Below the pieces are notes generated by a model. It saw only the letters and a list, made by a program, of their open reading frames with translations. It was not told the DNA's origin and did no database searches. The position numbers and the translations under genes were made by a program. Shown one piece after another: positions 35,017 to 44,013 of a stretch of 64,000 nucleotides of DNA. This DNA comes from JAKAGZ01 sp964412105 (GTDB lineage Bacteria; Bacteroidota; Ignavibacteria; Ignavibacteriales; Ignavibacteriaceae), in contig CAYPNM010000015.1 of NCBI GenBank assembly GCA_964412105.1, positions 1 through 64,000 of the forward strand. The letters are read 5' to 3'. Every line of letters begins with the position of its first letter. The stretch's first letter is position 1.

Positions 35017-38000
35017 TGACTATTCTTACCGAACACCAGAAATCGGCTCTTAATTTTGACCGGCATATTTCATTGACGGCAAATGCCGGTTCCGGTAAGA
35101 CTTTCGTTTTGTCTAAAAGATACCTTGAGATTGCCCTTTCGCAAAAGTATCCTAACTTGAGAAACATTGCTGCAATAAGCTTTACTGATAAAGCCGCTGG
35201 CGAATTGTATAAAAAAATTGCCGGCGAGATTGAGGATAGACTCAAAATCGAAAAAGATTCAGGCATTAAAAGGAAATTAACAACAATCAGGAGACAGCTG
35301 GTTTCAGCAAATATTTCAACTATCCATTCATTTTGTATAGATATTTTGAGAGAATTTCCTGTCGAGGCAGGACTGGACGCTAATTTTTCGCCTATTGATG
35401 AACAACTATCCGATGAGCTGATTGAATTGTCTGTTGATGAGTTAATAAAATATGCATTTAGGGATAAAACCGATGAAGAAAGGATCAAGTATCTAATAAG
35501 AATTCTGGGATCAAAATCTATTTTTACAAGAGAGCTGATTTTCCTGATTAAAAAAAGGAAAAATGTATTTTCATTAGCTGATAATATATACGATAAAGAT
35601 GCAAATGAAATTGCCGCATATTTTGAAGACCAATTTCTGCATTCAATTGATGAATTATTTTCAAACAGAATTCCCCATATAACTAAAACAATAGATCAAA
35701 TTAATCTAGAAGTATTAAGCAAAAAAGCTGATAACAACCTGGCTGCTGACATATCTGCATTAATTAAAGGAATTGATGAAGAAAGAGACTTAATCGGAAT
35801 AATAAATCTTTTGAATAAAATAGCCGGATTAGTTTTAACTAAGAACGGCACAATAAAGAAAAGAGGTTATTTAAATGGGAATCAACAGGAAACATTTTCA
35901 TCGGAAATCATAGAAATAGAAGGTTTCTTTTCTGATCTAAAGAATATAGAAGTTCCTGAAAACCGTGAAGAGGTCAATTTAGAACTTGCACACATGGGCA
36001 AAACTTTAATCTATTTTTTTAATAAAGCCGTTGAAATTTATGATGGCAAAAAGAAAGAAAATGCCTATTTGGATTATGAAGACATACTTTTGTTTGTCCA
36101 AAGAATACTGGAAAATCCTTTGGTTTGCGATGCCATTTCGAAAAAATATCATTATATAATGATTGATGAATATCAGGATACTAATGAGATTCAGTATAAT
36201 ATTTTTCTCCCCATCCTTGATTACCTGAAGAAAGGAAATCTCTTTGTAGTTGGAGATGAGAAACAAAGCATATATATGTTTCGTGATGCTGAACTTGAAG
36301 TGTTTAATCGAACAAAAGATGATATTGATAAAACTATTGGCAAAAATAAATTATTAACACTTCCTGAAAGCTTTAGAATGGCGCCTGCAATTTCTCTGTT
36401 TACCAACAAATTATTCGCTAAGTTATTTGCAAACCCTGATGCGATGTTCAATGAAGTTTCATATACTGAGCTGATTTCGGCCAGCAATACTAAAACAAAC
36501 GGATCAATTGAAATATTGCTGGCCGATAAAAACGAGGAAGAAGAAGATGGGATGGATAATGAAGAAGGGGAGAATGAGGAGGATGAGCTTATTGGAAACC
36601 GGATTCTAAAACTTGTCAGTGAAGAACAGGCGAAATTCAGTGATATTGCAATTTTATGCAGACGTAGAAAGGAGTTTAAGGAGCTTGAAAATACTTTTGT
36701 AAAATATAAGATTCCGTTTGTTGTAGTCGGGGGTAAAGGATTTTATCAGCGGCAATCAGTTTACGATATTTACAATTACTTTTCCTTTCTGCTCGATTAT
36801 GATAATGATACCGCACTGGTAGGTACCCTGCGTTCACCTTTTTTTAATTTATCGGATTCGGTTATATATGAGATTTCACTGGAAAAGGGTGATAATTTCT
36901 GGAGTAAGTTCCGTAATTATAGTATTCGCAAAAAGGGTGTTGAAAAATATGTAAAAACTCTGGCAGAGAATATTAAGCTCTCAACAAGCTACGATTTAAC
37001 TTCACTACTAAGGAAAATTCTGGATGAATCTCCGTTCATTGCAGTAATTGCTTCACGATCAAACAGCGCGCAGGAACTGGCAAATATTCGAAAACTCATA
37101 AGCTTAACAATTCATTTTAATTCTATGGGCTTCAAAAACCTGTATGATTATGTCTCATCATTGAAGGAGTCAATTAATCAACTTGAAGATGAAGCACAGG
37201 CAGTGGTAACTAATGAAGGTAATTCCGTTAAAATAATGACCTATCATCAGGCGAAAGGTTTGGAATTCAAAGTAGTGTTTCTTCATAAATCAGATGAACC
37301 TTTGAAAAAAGAGAGTGTCAAATCGAAAAGCATAAGTATAGATAAAAAGTTTGGCCTGCTGACTAAAGTTCCAGTTAATGATAATCTTTCATCAGAGTAT
37401 CAAAAAGCTCCGGTTGTGGGAATTTATGATTTAATTGAAGCCAGGAAGAATCTGGCTGAATTTAAAAGACTCTTTTACGTCGGCGTTACCAGAGCAATTG
37501 AGTATTTATTCATTTGCGGTACAGGAAAGAAGGAGTATAATTATGATAATAATTCAATACTGGGAATGTTAAGCTCGGGACTCGGAATTGATTACAATTC
37601 TGGTGAATTTCAAATAAGCTCGAAACTAAAATTTGCAAAAGCTGAAGGGATCAAATTCACTACGAATGAAAAGGAAATAAGCACTACAATTAAAATTATA
37701 AAAAACATAGATAAAGTGTTTTCGGTAAATTCAGATGAGACGACTATTCCCTTGAATATAAAGTTTAATGCTCAGGTTATTAAAGATCAACCGGAAGGTG
37801 AATTCATCTCCGCTACTAAAGTAGCTGTCTATAAGCAATGCCCGTTGAAGTACCAATTGACCTATGAGTATGGATTTACAAAACTATTTAACAGTTACAA
37901 AACCTGGTTTACAGAGAAATCTTCACTAAATAAACGCTACAATAAATTTGAGTTTAACGATGCTGAATCAGCAATTGATAAAGAAATAACCACTGATGAA

Positions 38001-38660
38001 AAAAAGGAGAAGAATAATTTCTCGGATGTAAAAGGAAGGATAATTCATAAGCTTTTACAAAAAGAAATAAATAAAAGCGAGTGTGAAGCATTTATAATTG
38101 AAAGTCTGAAAAATGAGCTTGATGTTTTTGATTATACTGAGAAACTTTTATCTGAATTAAAAAGCGATATTTTAAGTGATGTACTTATATTTCTGGATTC
38201 GTCATTTTATAAAGATTTAGAATTATATAAGAACTTCAAGAATGAATTTGAGATCTATATAAAGGAAAATGACTATTTCCTTTATGGTATCATTGATAAA
38301 TTGGTTATGGAAGAAGATAAATTCATTATTATTGATTACAAGACAGACGATATAACTGAACAGGAAATTAGAGAAAGAGCGGAAGCCTACTTACCGCAAT
38401 TGGAATTTTATTCATATATTGTAAAGCGAATTTTTGATAAAAAGGGCGAAATTGAGCTTAAAATAGCGTTTATTAAGCATCCGGATATGGTTTTCAGCAA
38501 AACCGCCGCCATTACGGATTTCGAAAAAATCAGAAAAGAAATTAAAGAGATGGTAATTAACATCAGAGAAGGAAACTTTTCCAAAAACCTGGATCATTGC
38601 AGTAAGTGTCTTTACGCAATAAGACAGGAAAAATGTATAATTGGTAATTTAAATTCTTAA
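35016..38660 (+). CDS. UvrD/AddA-like helicase with C-terminal Fe-S-type RecB nuclease
   Basis: The 1214-residue protein carries an SF1 helicase: Walker A ANAGSGKT (22-29), ISFTDKAA, Walker B IDEYQDTNE (Asp384-Glu385), GDEKQSIYMFRDA and VGVTRA. A RecB-family nuclease follows, with Asp1094, Asp1107 and Lys1109 in IIDYKTDD and QLEFYSYI. Cys942 before the nuclease and Cys1195, Cys1198 and Cys1207 at the end fit the four-cysteine iron-sulfur staple seen in AddB, AdnAB and Cas4 nucleases. It probably processes double-strand breaks. No AddB-like partner is adjacent. ATG 35016 shares a base with the kinase stop. Confidence 0.88.
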   Translation: MTILTEHQKSALNFDRHISLTANAGSGKTFVLSKRYLEIALSQKYPNLRNIAAISFTDKAAGELYKKIAGEIEDRLKIEKDSGIKRKLTTIRRQLVSANISTIHSFCIDILREFPVEAGLDANFSPIDEQLSDELIELSVDELIKYAFRDKTDEERIKYLIRILGSKSIFTRELIFLIKKRKNVFSLADNIYDKDANEIAAYFEDQFLHSIDELFSNRIPHITKTIDQINLEVLSKKADNNLAADISALIKGIDEERDLIGIINLLNKIAGLVLTKNGTIKKRGYLNGNQQETFSSEIIEIEGFFSDLKNIEVPENREEVNLELAHMGKTLIYFFNKAVEIYDGKKKENAYLDYEDILLFVQRILENPLVCDAISKKYHYIMIDEYQDTNEIQYNIFLPILDYLKKGNLFVVGDEKQSIYMFRDAELEVFNRTKDDIDKTIGKNKLLTLPESFRMAPAISLFTNKLFAKLFANPDAMFNEVSYTELISASNTKTNGSIEILLADKNEEEEDGMDNEEGENEEDELIGNRILKLVSEEQAKFSDIAILCRRRKEFKELENTFVKYKIPFVVVGGKGFYQRQSVYDIYNYFSFLLDYDNDTALVGTLRSPFFNLSDSVIYEISLEKGDNFWSKFRNYSIRKKGVEKYVKTLAENIKLSTSYDLTSLLRKILDESPFIAVIASRSNSAQELANIRKLISLTIHFNSMGFKNLYDYVSSLKESINQLEDEAQAVVTNEGNSVKIMTYHQAKGLEFKVVFLHKSDEPLKKESVKSKSISIDKKFGLLTKVPVNDNLSSEYQKAPVVGIYDLIEARKNLAEFKRLFYVGVTRAIEYLFICGTGKKEYNYDNNSILGMLSSGLGIDYNSGEFQISSKLKFAKAEGIKFTTNEKEISTTIKIIKNIDKVFSVNSDETTIPLNIKFNAQVIKDQPEGEFISATKVAVYKQCPLKYQLTYEYGFTKLFNSYKTWFTEKSSLNKRYNKFEFNDAESAIDKEITTDEKKEKNNFSDVKGRIIHKLLQKEINKSECEAFIIESLKNELDVFDYTEKLLSELKSDILSDVLIFLDSSFYKDLELYKNFKNEFEIYIKENDYFLYGIIDKLVMEEDKFIIIDYKTDDITEQEIRERAEAYLPQLEFYSYIVKRIFDKKGEIELKIAFIKHPDMVFSKTAAITDFEKIRKEIKEMVINIREGNFSKNLDHCSKCLYAIRQEKCIIGNLNS

Positions 38661-38676
38661 TTAAGTCAGGGAAGAA

Positions 38677-39144
38677 ATGAAAAGAATTATAACTCAAATA
38701 AAAAATATTGAAAGAATAGAAAAAGAACTGAAAAATAATTATGCCGGAGTAATTGCATTACAGCTTGACGAGGAAAGGTTTATGCAGATTCCAACTCCGT
38801 ATCTATATAAAGACAAGAATATATATTTATTTTTTACACATAATGATGAAATTTATGATGAAATTCAGTTTGATTCAAATGTAGCCTTTACAATCGTCAG
38901 AGATATTAAAGTAAACAAGAACAGAAAGAATGATCCTACTGCCTCATACCATTTTTGTGCAACAAAAATTTCAGGTATTATTAGGAAAGTCGATGATATG
39001 AAGTTCATGGAGGAATTAAAGAAAAGTTACGCAAATAAATATTCTGCCAAGACGGATAAGAGAAATCTAGATTTTAATATAATAGATAAGGTAGTAGTAA
39101 TAGATACAGAAGAGATCAATTCTATAGAAGAAATTGGTGGTTAA
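38677..39144 (+). CDS. pyridoxamine 5'-phosphate oxidase-like flavin-binding protein
   Basis: The 155-residue product has the split-barrel pattern of the pyridoxamine-phosphate oxidase-like family: GVIALQLDEERFMQIPTPYLY, then NIYLFFTHNDEIYDEIQ and NVAFTIVRDI, followed by the SYHFCATKISGII strand. Members bind FMN, F420 or heme, and the cofactor cannot be told here. GGGAAG lies upstream of the ATG. It overlaps the amidase gene by eight bases, so the pair is co-transcribed, though no functional link is known. Confidence 0.75.
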   Translation: MKRIITQIKNIERIEKELKNNYAGVIALQLDEERFMQIPTPYLYKDKNIYLFFTHNDEIYDEIQFDSNVAFTIVRDIKVNKNRKNDPTASYHFCATKISGIIRKVDDMKFMEELKKSYANKYSAKTDKRNLDFNIIDKVVVIDTEEINSIEEIGG

Positions 39145-40183
39145 CTTAAAATTATTCATCGGTGCTTTATTACTGGCTGCAGTTTTTTATGGCTGCTCAG
39201 CAGGAAATGCCGCGTATTTTGAACTCCCCGCCGAATTTCGTTTCCCTGAAAAGAAATTAGAATTTGCCAAAGATTACTATCCATATATAGCTGGCAAAAA
39301 AATATTTATTGATCCAGGTCATGGTGGAAAAGAAAGAGGAAACAGGGGATTTGAGTCGTTCGAAGCAGAAGCCAACCTTAACCTGAAAGTTTCTTTATAT
39401 CTAAGGGATTATTTAACTGATGCTGGCGCAGTTGTGTATATGTCGCGAACTAAAGATACAACAGTTGATCTGAAAGAAAGATCAATTATGGCGGATAGTA
39501 GCGGAGCAGATATTTTTATTAGCGTGCACCACAATGCACCGGGATCGGCTGAAAACACTTGGACTGACTATACTTCTACTTACTACCATTCAAGGGAAAA
39601 TAATTATAATTATGAACCGTGCGAGCATGACATCGCAAGATATGTTCAAAGGGATCTGGCTTACGCTGTTCGTAATTCCGGCGGGTTGGGATCTTTTGAC
39701 GGCACCTATTCAGATTATACTATTTATCCCGGGGAGGGATTTTCCGTGCTGAGAGAGACTAAAATTCCCGCAATATTGGTTGAGTGTACATTTAGTACAG
39801 ATCATTTTGAGGCTGACAGACTAAAGGAGGATGAGTTTAACAGAATTGAAGCCTGGGGAATTTTCAGAGGACTTTGCCGGTATTTCAAGGCCGGTATTCC
39901 TGATATAATTCCAATTGGAAATAAAGACACTTTAACTGCCGGCGAATTAAGCTTCAATTTCTTGCTTAAAGATTCATCCGGTATTGATTTTAATTCAATT
40001 AAAGCCCAATTTGATTCTGCTGATGCGAATCAAATTGCCTATGATGATTCAACGAGCTTGCTTTCTGTTGGTATATTAAGAGCAGAACCGGGTCAGCATA
40101 TTTTAAATGTTATAGTCGCCAATAAAAATGGAAACCATTCATTTCCATATAGCAAGGAAATTTTTGTTCTGCCAAATGAATAA
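39137..40183 (+). CDS. N-acetylmuramoyl-L-alanine amidase, lipoprotein (Amidase_3)
   Basis: The start is taken as GTG 39137 (TTG 39134 is alternative). A signal peptide ends in lipobox FYGC. The zinc amidase domain has IDPGHGGKERG with the first His, the glutamate ligand in the FEAEANLNL region, SVHHNA with the second metal His, and the catalytic Glu in ILVECTF. It cleaves the bond between MurNAc and L-Ala in the wall and acts in the periplasm from a lipid anchor. The C-terminal 100 residues form a separate beta domain of unknown function. Confidence 0.88.
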   Translation: MVNLKLFIGALLLAAVFYGCSAGNAAYFELPAEFRFPEKKLEFAKDYYPYIAGKKIFIDPGHGGKERGNRGFESFEAEANLNLKVSLYLRDYLTDAGAVVYMSRTKDTTVDLKERSIMADSSGADIFISVHHNAPGSAENTWTDYTSTYYHSRENNYNYEPCEHDIARYVQRDLAYAVRNSGGLGSFDGTYSDYTIYPGEGFSVLRETKIPAILVECTFSTDHFEADRLKEDEFNRIEAWGIFRGLCRYFKAGIPDIIPIGNKDTLTAGELSFNFLLKDSSGIDFNSIKAQFDSADANQIAYDDSTSLLSVGILRAEPGQHILNVIVANKNGNHSFPYSKEIFVLPNE

Positions 40184-40198
40184 AAGGATGTCTGCTTA

Positions 40199-41821
40199 AT
40201 GCTAAACTATATCTGGCTTGCTTTATTGTTTCTGGGTATTGGAGCTGCACTGACAACCGATATTGTAAATCAAAGCCAGGATAAATATAGAAACGACAAG
40301 CCAATTCCCGTTACAATAATTGTAAAGTCCGGTTCTCTGAATGGCTCCGGTAATAAAATTGAAGGGGATCTTAAAATCAGCAGGGAGAACTTCAATTCAT
40401 TTTATAATGAATCAATTAAAACCGACCTTAACTATCCTGTCACATTAACTCTGACTGATAATAAAAACAAGGCAAATATATATTTCAAAGTTGATAAGGA
40501 TAGTCCGGAAATTCTAAAGGAAATCGCCTCCGCGTCGGGCGATAAAGATGATATTACTGGAGTGGTTAATTATAACTCCACTGCTAGTGATAGCATTATT
40601 TCAGGCAATGCAATTTTAGAGGAAGTGAAATTTCTTAAACTGAAAGATGTTACAAACTCAGCATTGGATTATGCTGGTATTGCTGTAAATATTTCTCTTG
40701 GTCTGATTGGCATCATGGCTCTCTGGCTGGGAATAATGAAAGTTGCTGAGGATGCCGGGCTCATTAAAATAATAGCGAACCTTCTGAAACCGGTAACAAA
40801 AAGGCTTTTCCCTGACGTTCCTGTTGATCATCCGGCAATGGGTTCTATGATAATGAATATATCAGCTAATATGCTTGGACTTGGAAATGCAGCGACGCCT
40901 TTTGGTTTAAAAGCAATGGAAGAACTTGAAGAAATAAATCCTGAAAAGGGTACTGCAACAAATGCTATGTGCACTTTTCTTGCAATAAATACAGCAGGTA
41001 TGACGTTAATTCCTGCAACAGCTATTGCTGTCAGAGCCGCAGCAGGAAGCTCGGAGCCTGCAATTATCATTGGAACTTCATTGTTTGGTTCAGCCTGTGC
41101 GACCATAGCAGGTGTTACCGCTGCTAAATTATTTGAGAAATTCCCTATCAGGAAAGGAGAATTTTCAAGCTGGCTTAAAAGTAATGTAAAATTATTTTTA
41201 ACACTTGGCGGAATTATTCTCGCTGCAGCGTTATTTATTTTTTCAGGTATCGGAAATGTAATTGGCTCCATTTTAAGTCCCGGCTTTATTAAAAATATAA
41301 TAGAAGGTTTTTCGATAATTGCCATACCCCTGCTGATCGTGGTTTTTCTCGGCTTTGGTCTCATAAAAAAAGTACCGCTCTATGAACGGTTTGTCGAAGG
41401 AGCAAAGGAAGGATTTAATATTGCAGTAAAAATAATTCCATATCTCGTTGCAATGCTGGTTGCGATCGGGATATTCAGAGCGGGCGGTGCTATGGACTGG
41501 CTCATAAAAATATTGAAACCTTTCACCGATTTAATCGGAATGCCTGCAGAAGCGTTGCCGATGGCACTTATGAGGCCTCTTTCCGGAAGCGGGTCACTTG
41601 GAATTATGTCGGAGATTATATCCGTTCACGGACCCGATTCATTACTTGGAATTATGGTCTCAACTTTTTATGGCAGCACAGAAACAACTTTTTACGTACT
41701 TGCTCTTTATTTTGGGGCTGTTAATATTAAGCGTACAAGGCACGCTGTACCTGCCGGATTAATTGCAGATGTTGCTGGAATTTTGGCCGCCGTTTTCATA
41801 GTAAGACTGTTATTTGGATAA
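40199..41821 (+). CDS. SpmA/SpmB fusion, nucleoside-recognition (Gate) domain membrane protein
   Basis: The 540-residue protein joins a SpmA-like half (LNYIWLALLFLGIG, then LGIMKVAEDAGLIKII, DHPAMGSM, GLGNAATPFGLKAMEEL) to a SpmB-like half (KVPLYERFVEGAKEGFN, IIPYLVAMLVAIGIFRAGGAMDWL, FYGSTETTFYVLALYFG). In Bacillus these are two separate spore-maturation proteins. Here a polar insert of about 110 residues (about 25-140) follows the first helix. It lies 15 bases after the amidase, suggesting an envelope role. The transported substrate is unknown. No sporulation genes are visible. Confidence 0.88.
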   Translation: MLNYIWLALLFLGIGAALTTDIVNQSQDKYRNDKPIPVTIIVKSGSLNGSGNKIEGDLKISRENFNSFYNESIKTDLNYPVTLTLTDNKNKANIYFKVDKDSPEILKEIASASGDKDDITGVVNYNSTASDSIISGNAILEEVKFLKLKDVTNSALDYAGIAVNISLGLIGIMALWLGIMKVAEDAGLIKIIANLLKPVTKRLFPDVPVDHPAMGSMIMNISANMLGLGNAATPFGLKAMEELEEINPEKGTATNAMCTFLAINTAGMTLIPATAIAVRAAAGSSEPAIIIGTSLFGSACATIAGVTAAKLFEKFPIRKGEFSSWLKSNVKLFLTLGGIILAAALFIFSGIGNVIGSILSPGFIKNIIEGFSIIAIPLLIVVFLGFGLIKKVPLYERFVEGAKEGFNIAVKIIPYLVAMLVAIGIFRAGGAMDWLIKILKPFTDLIGMPAEALPMALMRPLSGSGSLGIMSEIISVHGPDSLLGIMVSTFYGSTETTFYVLALYFGAVNIKRTRHAVPAGLIADVAGILAAVFIVRLLFG

Positions 41822-41833
41822 TGTTGTTCTCTT

Positions 41834-42784
41834 ATGAAAGTTTATATTACACGAAAGATTCCTCAAAAAGCTATTGACTATCTTAAAGAAAATTGCATCT
41901 CATTTTCATATTATAATAAAGACCAACCTATTCCACGAAAAGAACTTTTAAGAAATGTTAAGAATGTAGATGCGGTTTTATCTCTTCTAACTGATAAAAT
42001 TGATGCGGAAGTAATCGACGCAATGAAGAAGTGCAAAGTAATTGCAAATTATGCTGTAGGTTATGACAATATTGATGTTAAGTATGCAAAATCAAAAAAT
42101 ATAATTGTCACAAACACTCCGGGCGTCTTAACTGACTCGACTGCAGATCTGACTATGGCGTTGGCGCTTGCCTGTGCCAGAAGATTGCCGGAAGCAGAAA
42201 AATATCTGAGAGGTGGCAAATATACACACTGGAAACCGGATCTTATGCTCGGAGTTGAACTAAAAGATAAAGTCTTCGGAATTCTTGGTGCCGGAAGAAT
42301 AGGTACTGCCGTGGCTTTCAGGGCCAAGTCTTTCGGTTGCAAAGTTATATATTTTTCAAAGTCCAGGAATAATAAACTTGAGAAGGAAACCGGAGCAAAA
42401 AAAGTATCGTTGAAATTCCTGCTATGTAATTCAGATTTTGTGAGTATTCACTTGCCCTCAGATAAATCTACCTATCATCTTCTGGATAAGGAAAAACTAT
42501 CTCTCTTGAGAGAAAATGCGATCTTAATAAATACAGCTCGTGGCGAAATTATAGAAGAAAAAGAGCTGGTTAGGATTCTAAAGAAGAAGGAAATATTTGC
42601 TGCTGGATTAGATGTTTATGAAAATGAACTGCACATAAATGCGGATTTGCTTAAGCTCAAAAACGTCGTATTATTGCCCCATATCGGCAGTGCTACAGAA
42701 AAAGCCCGCACTGATATGGCTTTAATTGCTGTTAAAAACATAGTATCAGTGCTTAACAAGAAAAAGCCAATTACTGCTGTATAA
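41834..42784 (+). CDS. D-isomer-specific 2-hydroxyacid dehydrogenase, glyoxylate/hydroxypyruvate reductase-like
   Basis: The 316-residue product has the NAD(P)-binding loop GILGAGRIGTAVAFRAKSFG, the catalytic Arg in LINTARGEII, Glu in DVYENE and His in LLPHIGSAT. NYAVGYDNIDV and NTPGVLTDSTADL place it near glyoxylate/hydroxypyruvate reductases (GyaR type) rather than phosphoglycerate dehydrogenase. The substrate is inferred only. It follows the SpmAB fusion by 12 bases. Confidence 0.85.
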   Translation: MKVYITRKIPQKAIDYLKENCISFSYYNKDQPIPRKELLRNVKNVDAVLSLLTDKIDAEVIDAMKKCKVIANYAVGYDNIDVKYAKSKNIIVTNTPGVLTDSTADLTMALALACARRLPEAEKYLRGGKYTHWKPDLMLGVELKDKVFGILGAGRIGTAVAFRAKSFGCKVIYFSKSRNNKLEKETGAKKVSLKFLLCNSDFVSIHLPSDKSTYHLLDKEKLSLLRENAILINTARGEIIEEKELVRILKKKEIFAAGLDVYENELHINADLLKLKNVVLLPHIGSATEKARTDMALIAVKNIVSVLNKKKPITAV

Positions 42785-42869
42785 TCAATAAAAGTCCATC
42801 TGTATCTCATTTGAAAATCTTGCCCTTTCTGGGTAACTTTAAATATTAGAAATTAAATAATTTACAGAA

Positions 42870-43991
42870 ATGCGAATTGGTATTCCAAAGGAAAACCTCC
42901 TGGATGAAAAAAGGGTGGCTCTCTCTCCTGCAGGGGTTGATTTACTTAGCAGATCAGGTCACACCGTCTATATAGAAACTGGTTCTGGTATCGGTAGCCA
43001 TTTTAAAGATGAAGATTATATAAAGGCAGGCGGCAATATAGTCTATTCTGCAGAAGAGGTTTTTAAAAGATCGGAATTAGTTGCTAAAGTAGCTTCAATC
43101 AGCGAAGAAGAATTTGAACTTCTGCAGGAAAATCAGATAATTTTTTCCTTCTTGCATCTTGCAGTTGGCATCAAGCAAAATGTCGAAAGACTTTTAGAGA
43201 AAAAGATAACGGCCATAGCATACGAATTAATTGAAAATGAGGGTAGACTGCCTGTTCTTCATTCTATGAGTGAAATTGCTGGTCAGATTGCTATACAGGT
43301 CTCTGAGAGATTTCTTGAAGCAAGTACTACAAGCGGTAGAGGGATTCTCTTAGGTGGTATTACAGGTGTTGCACCTGCCGCAGTTGTTATACTAGGTGCA
43401 GGTGTTGTGGGAACAACTGCAGCCAGGGCCGCACTGGGCAGGGGAGCACAGGTTATAGTTATTGACAATGATTTACAGCGTCTGAGAAGGATAGACTCCA
43501 ACTTCAGGAAGAAAGTAACTACAGTAATGGCAAATCCATATACGATTTCACGCGGAGTTAAATTTGCTGACGTTCTTATCGGCGCAGTGCTGATTAAGGG
43601 TGAAAAAGCACCCCACATTGTTACTGAAGAAATGGTAAAACAGATGAAAGTTGGAGCTGTAGTAGTTGATGTCTCTATAGATCAGGGAGGATGCATTGAA
43701 ACCAGCCGCATCACTACTTTGTCTGATCCTGTTTTTACTAAACATAACGTGATACATTATTGTGTTCCGAATATGGCAGCGCTGGTACCGAGAACCGCCA
43801 GCTATGGGTTAAATAATGCCGCATTAAAATATATTGAGAGCATCGCAGAAAACGGTTTAGCAGATGCTCTTGGTAGTGATCCGGGCCTGGCAAAAGGTGT
43901 CTGTACATATAATGGTTACGTATCGAATGAAGGGATAGCTAATGCTTTTGATCTTGAGTATAGACGATTACACATTTTTTCGAAAAATTGA
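42870..43991 (+). CDS. ald: alanine dehydrogenase
   Basis: This enzyme interconverts L-alanine and pyruvate plus ammonia with NAD. The 373-residue protein has the N-terminal MRIGIPKENLLDEKRVALSP, the substrate motif SEIAGQIAIQ, the dinucleotide loop VVILGAGVVGTTAARAALG, and the C-terminal CVPNMAALVPRTAS. Length is typical. It starts a set with the downstream CoA-transferase and phosphatase, with short spacers (22 and 3 bases). Confidence 0.93.
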   Translation: MRIGIPKENLLDEKRVALSPAGVDLLSRSGHTVYIETGSGIGSHFKDEDYIKAGGNIVYSAEEVFKRSELVAKVASISEEEFELLQENQIIFSFLHLAVGIKQNVERLLEKKITAIAYELIENEGRLPVLHSMSEIAGQIAIQVSERFLEASTTSGRGILLGGITGVAPAAVVILGAGVVGTTAARAALGRGAQVIVIDNDLQRLRRIDSNFRKKVTTVMANPYTISRGVKFADVLIGAVLIKGEKAPHIVTEEMVKQMKVGAVVVDVSIDQGGCIETSRITTLSDPVFTKHNVIHYCVPNMAALVPRTASYGLNNAALKYIESIAENGLADALGSDPGLAKGVCTYNGYVSNEGIANAFDLEYRRLHIFSKN

Positions 43992-44013
43992 AATTAAAGA
44001 TATTTGATAAGAA

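Noticed and set aside
41834..42784. Phosphoglycerate dehydrogenase (serA)
   Set aside because: No ACT or C-terminal regulatory domain, and the motifs around the active site fit the glyoxylate/hydroxypyruvate reductase group better.
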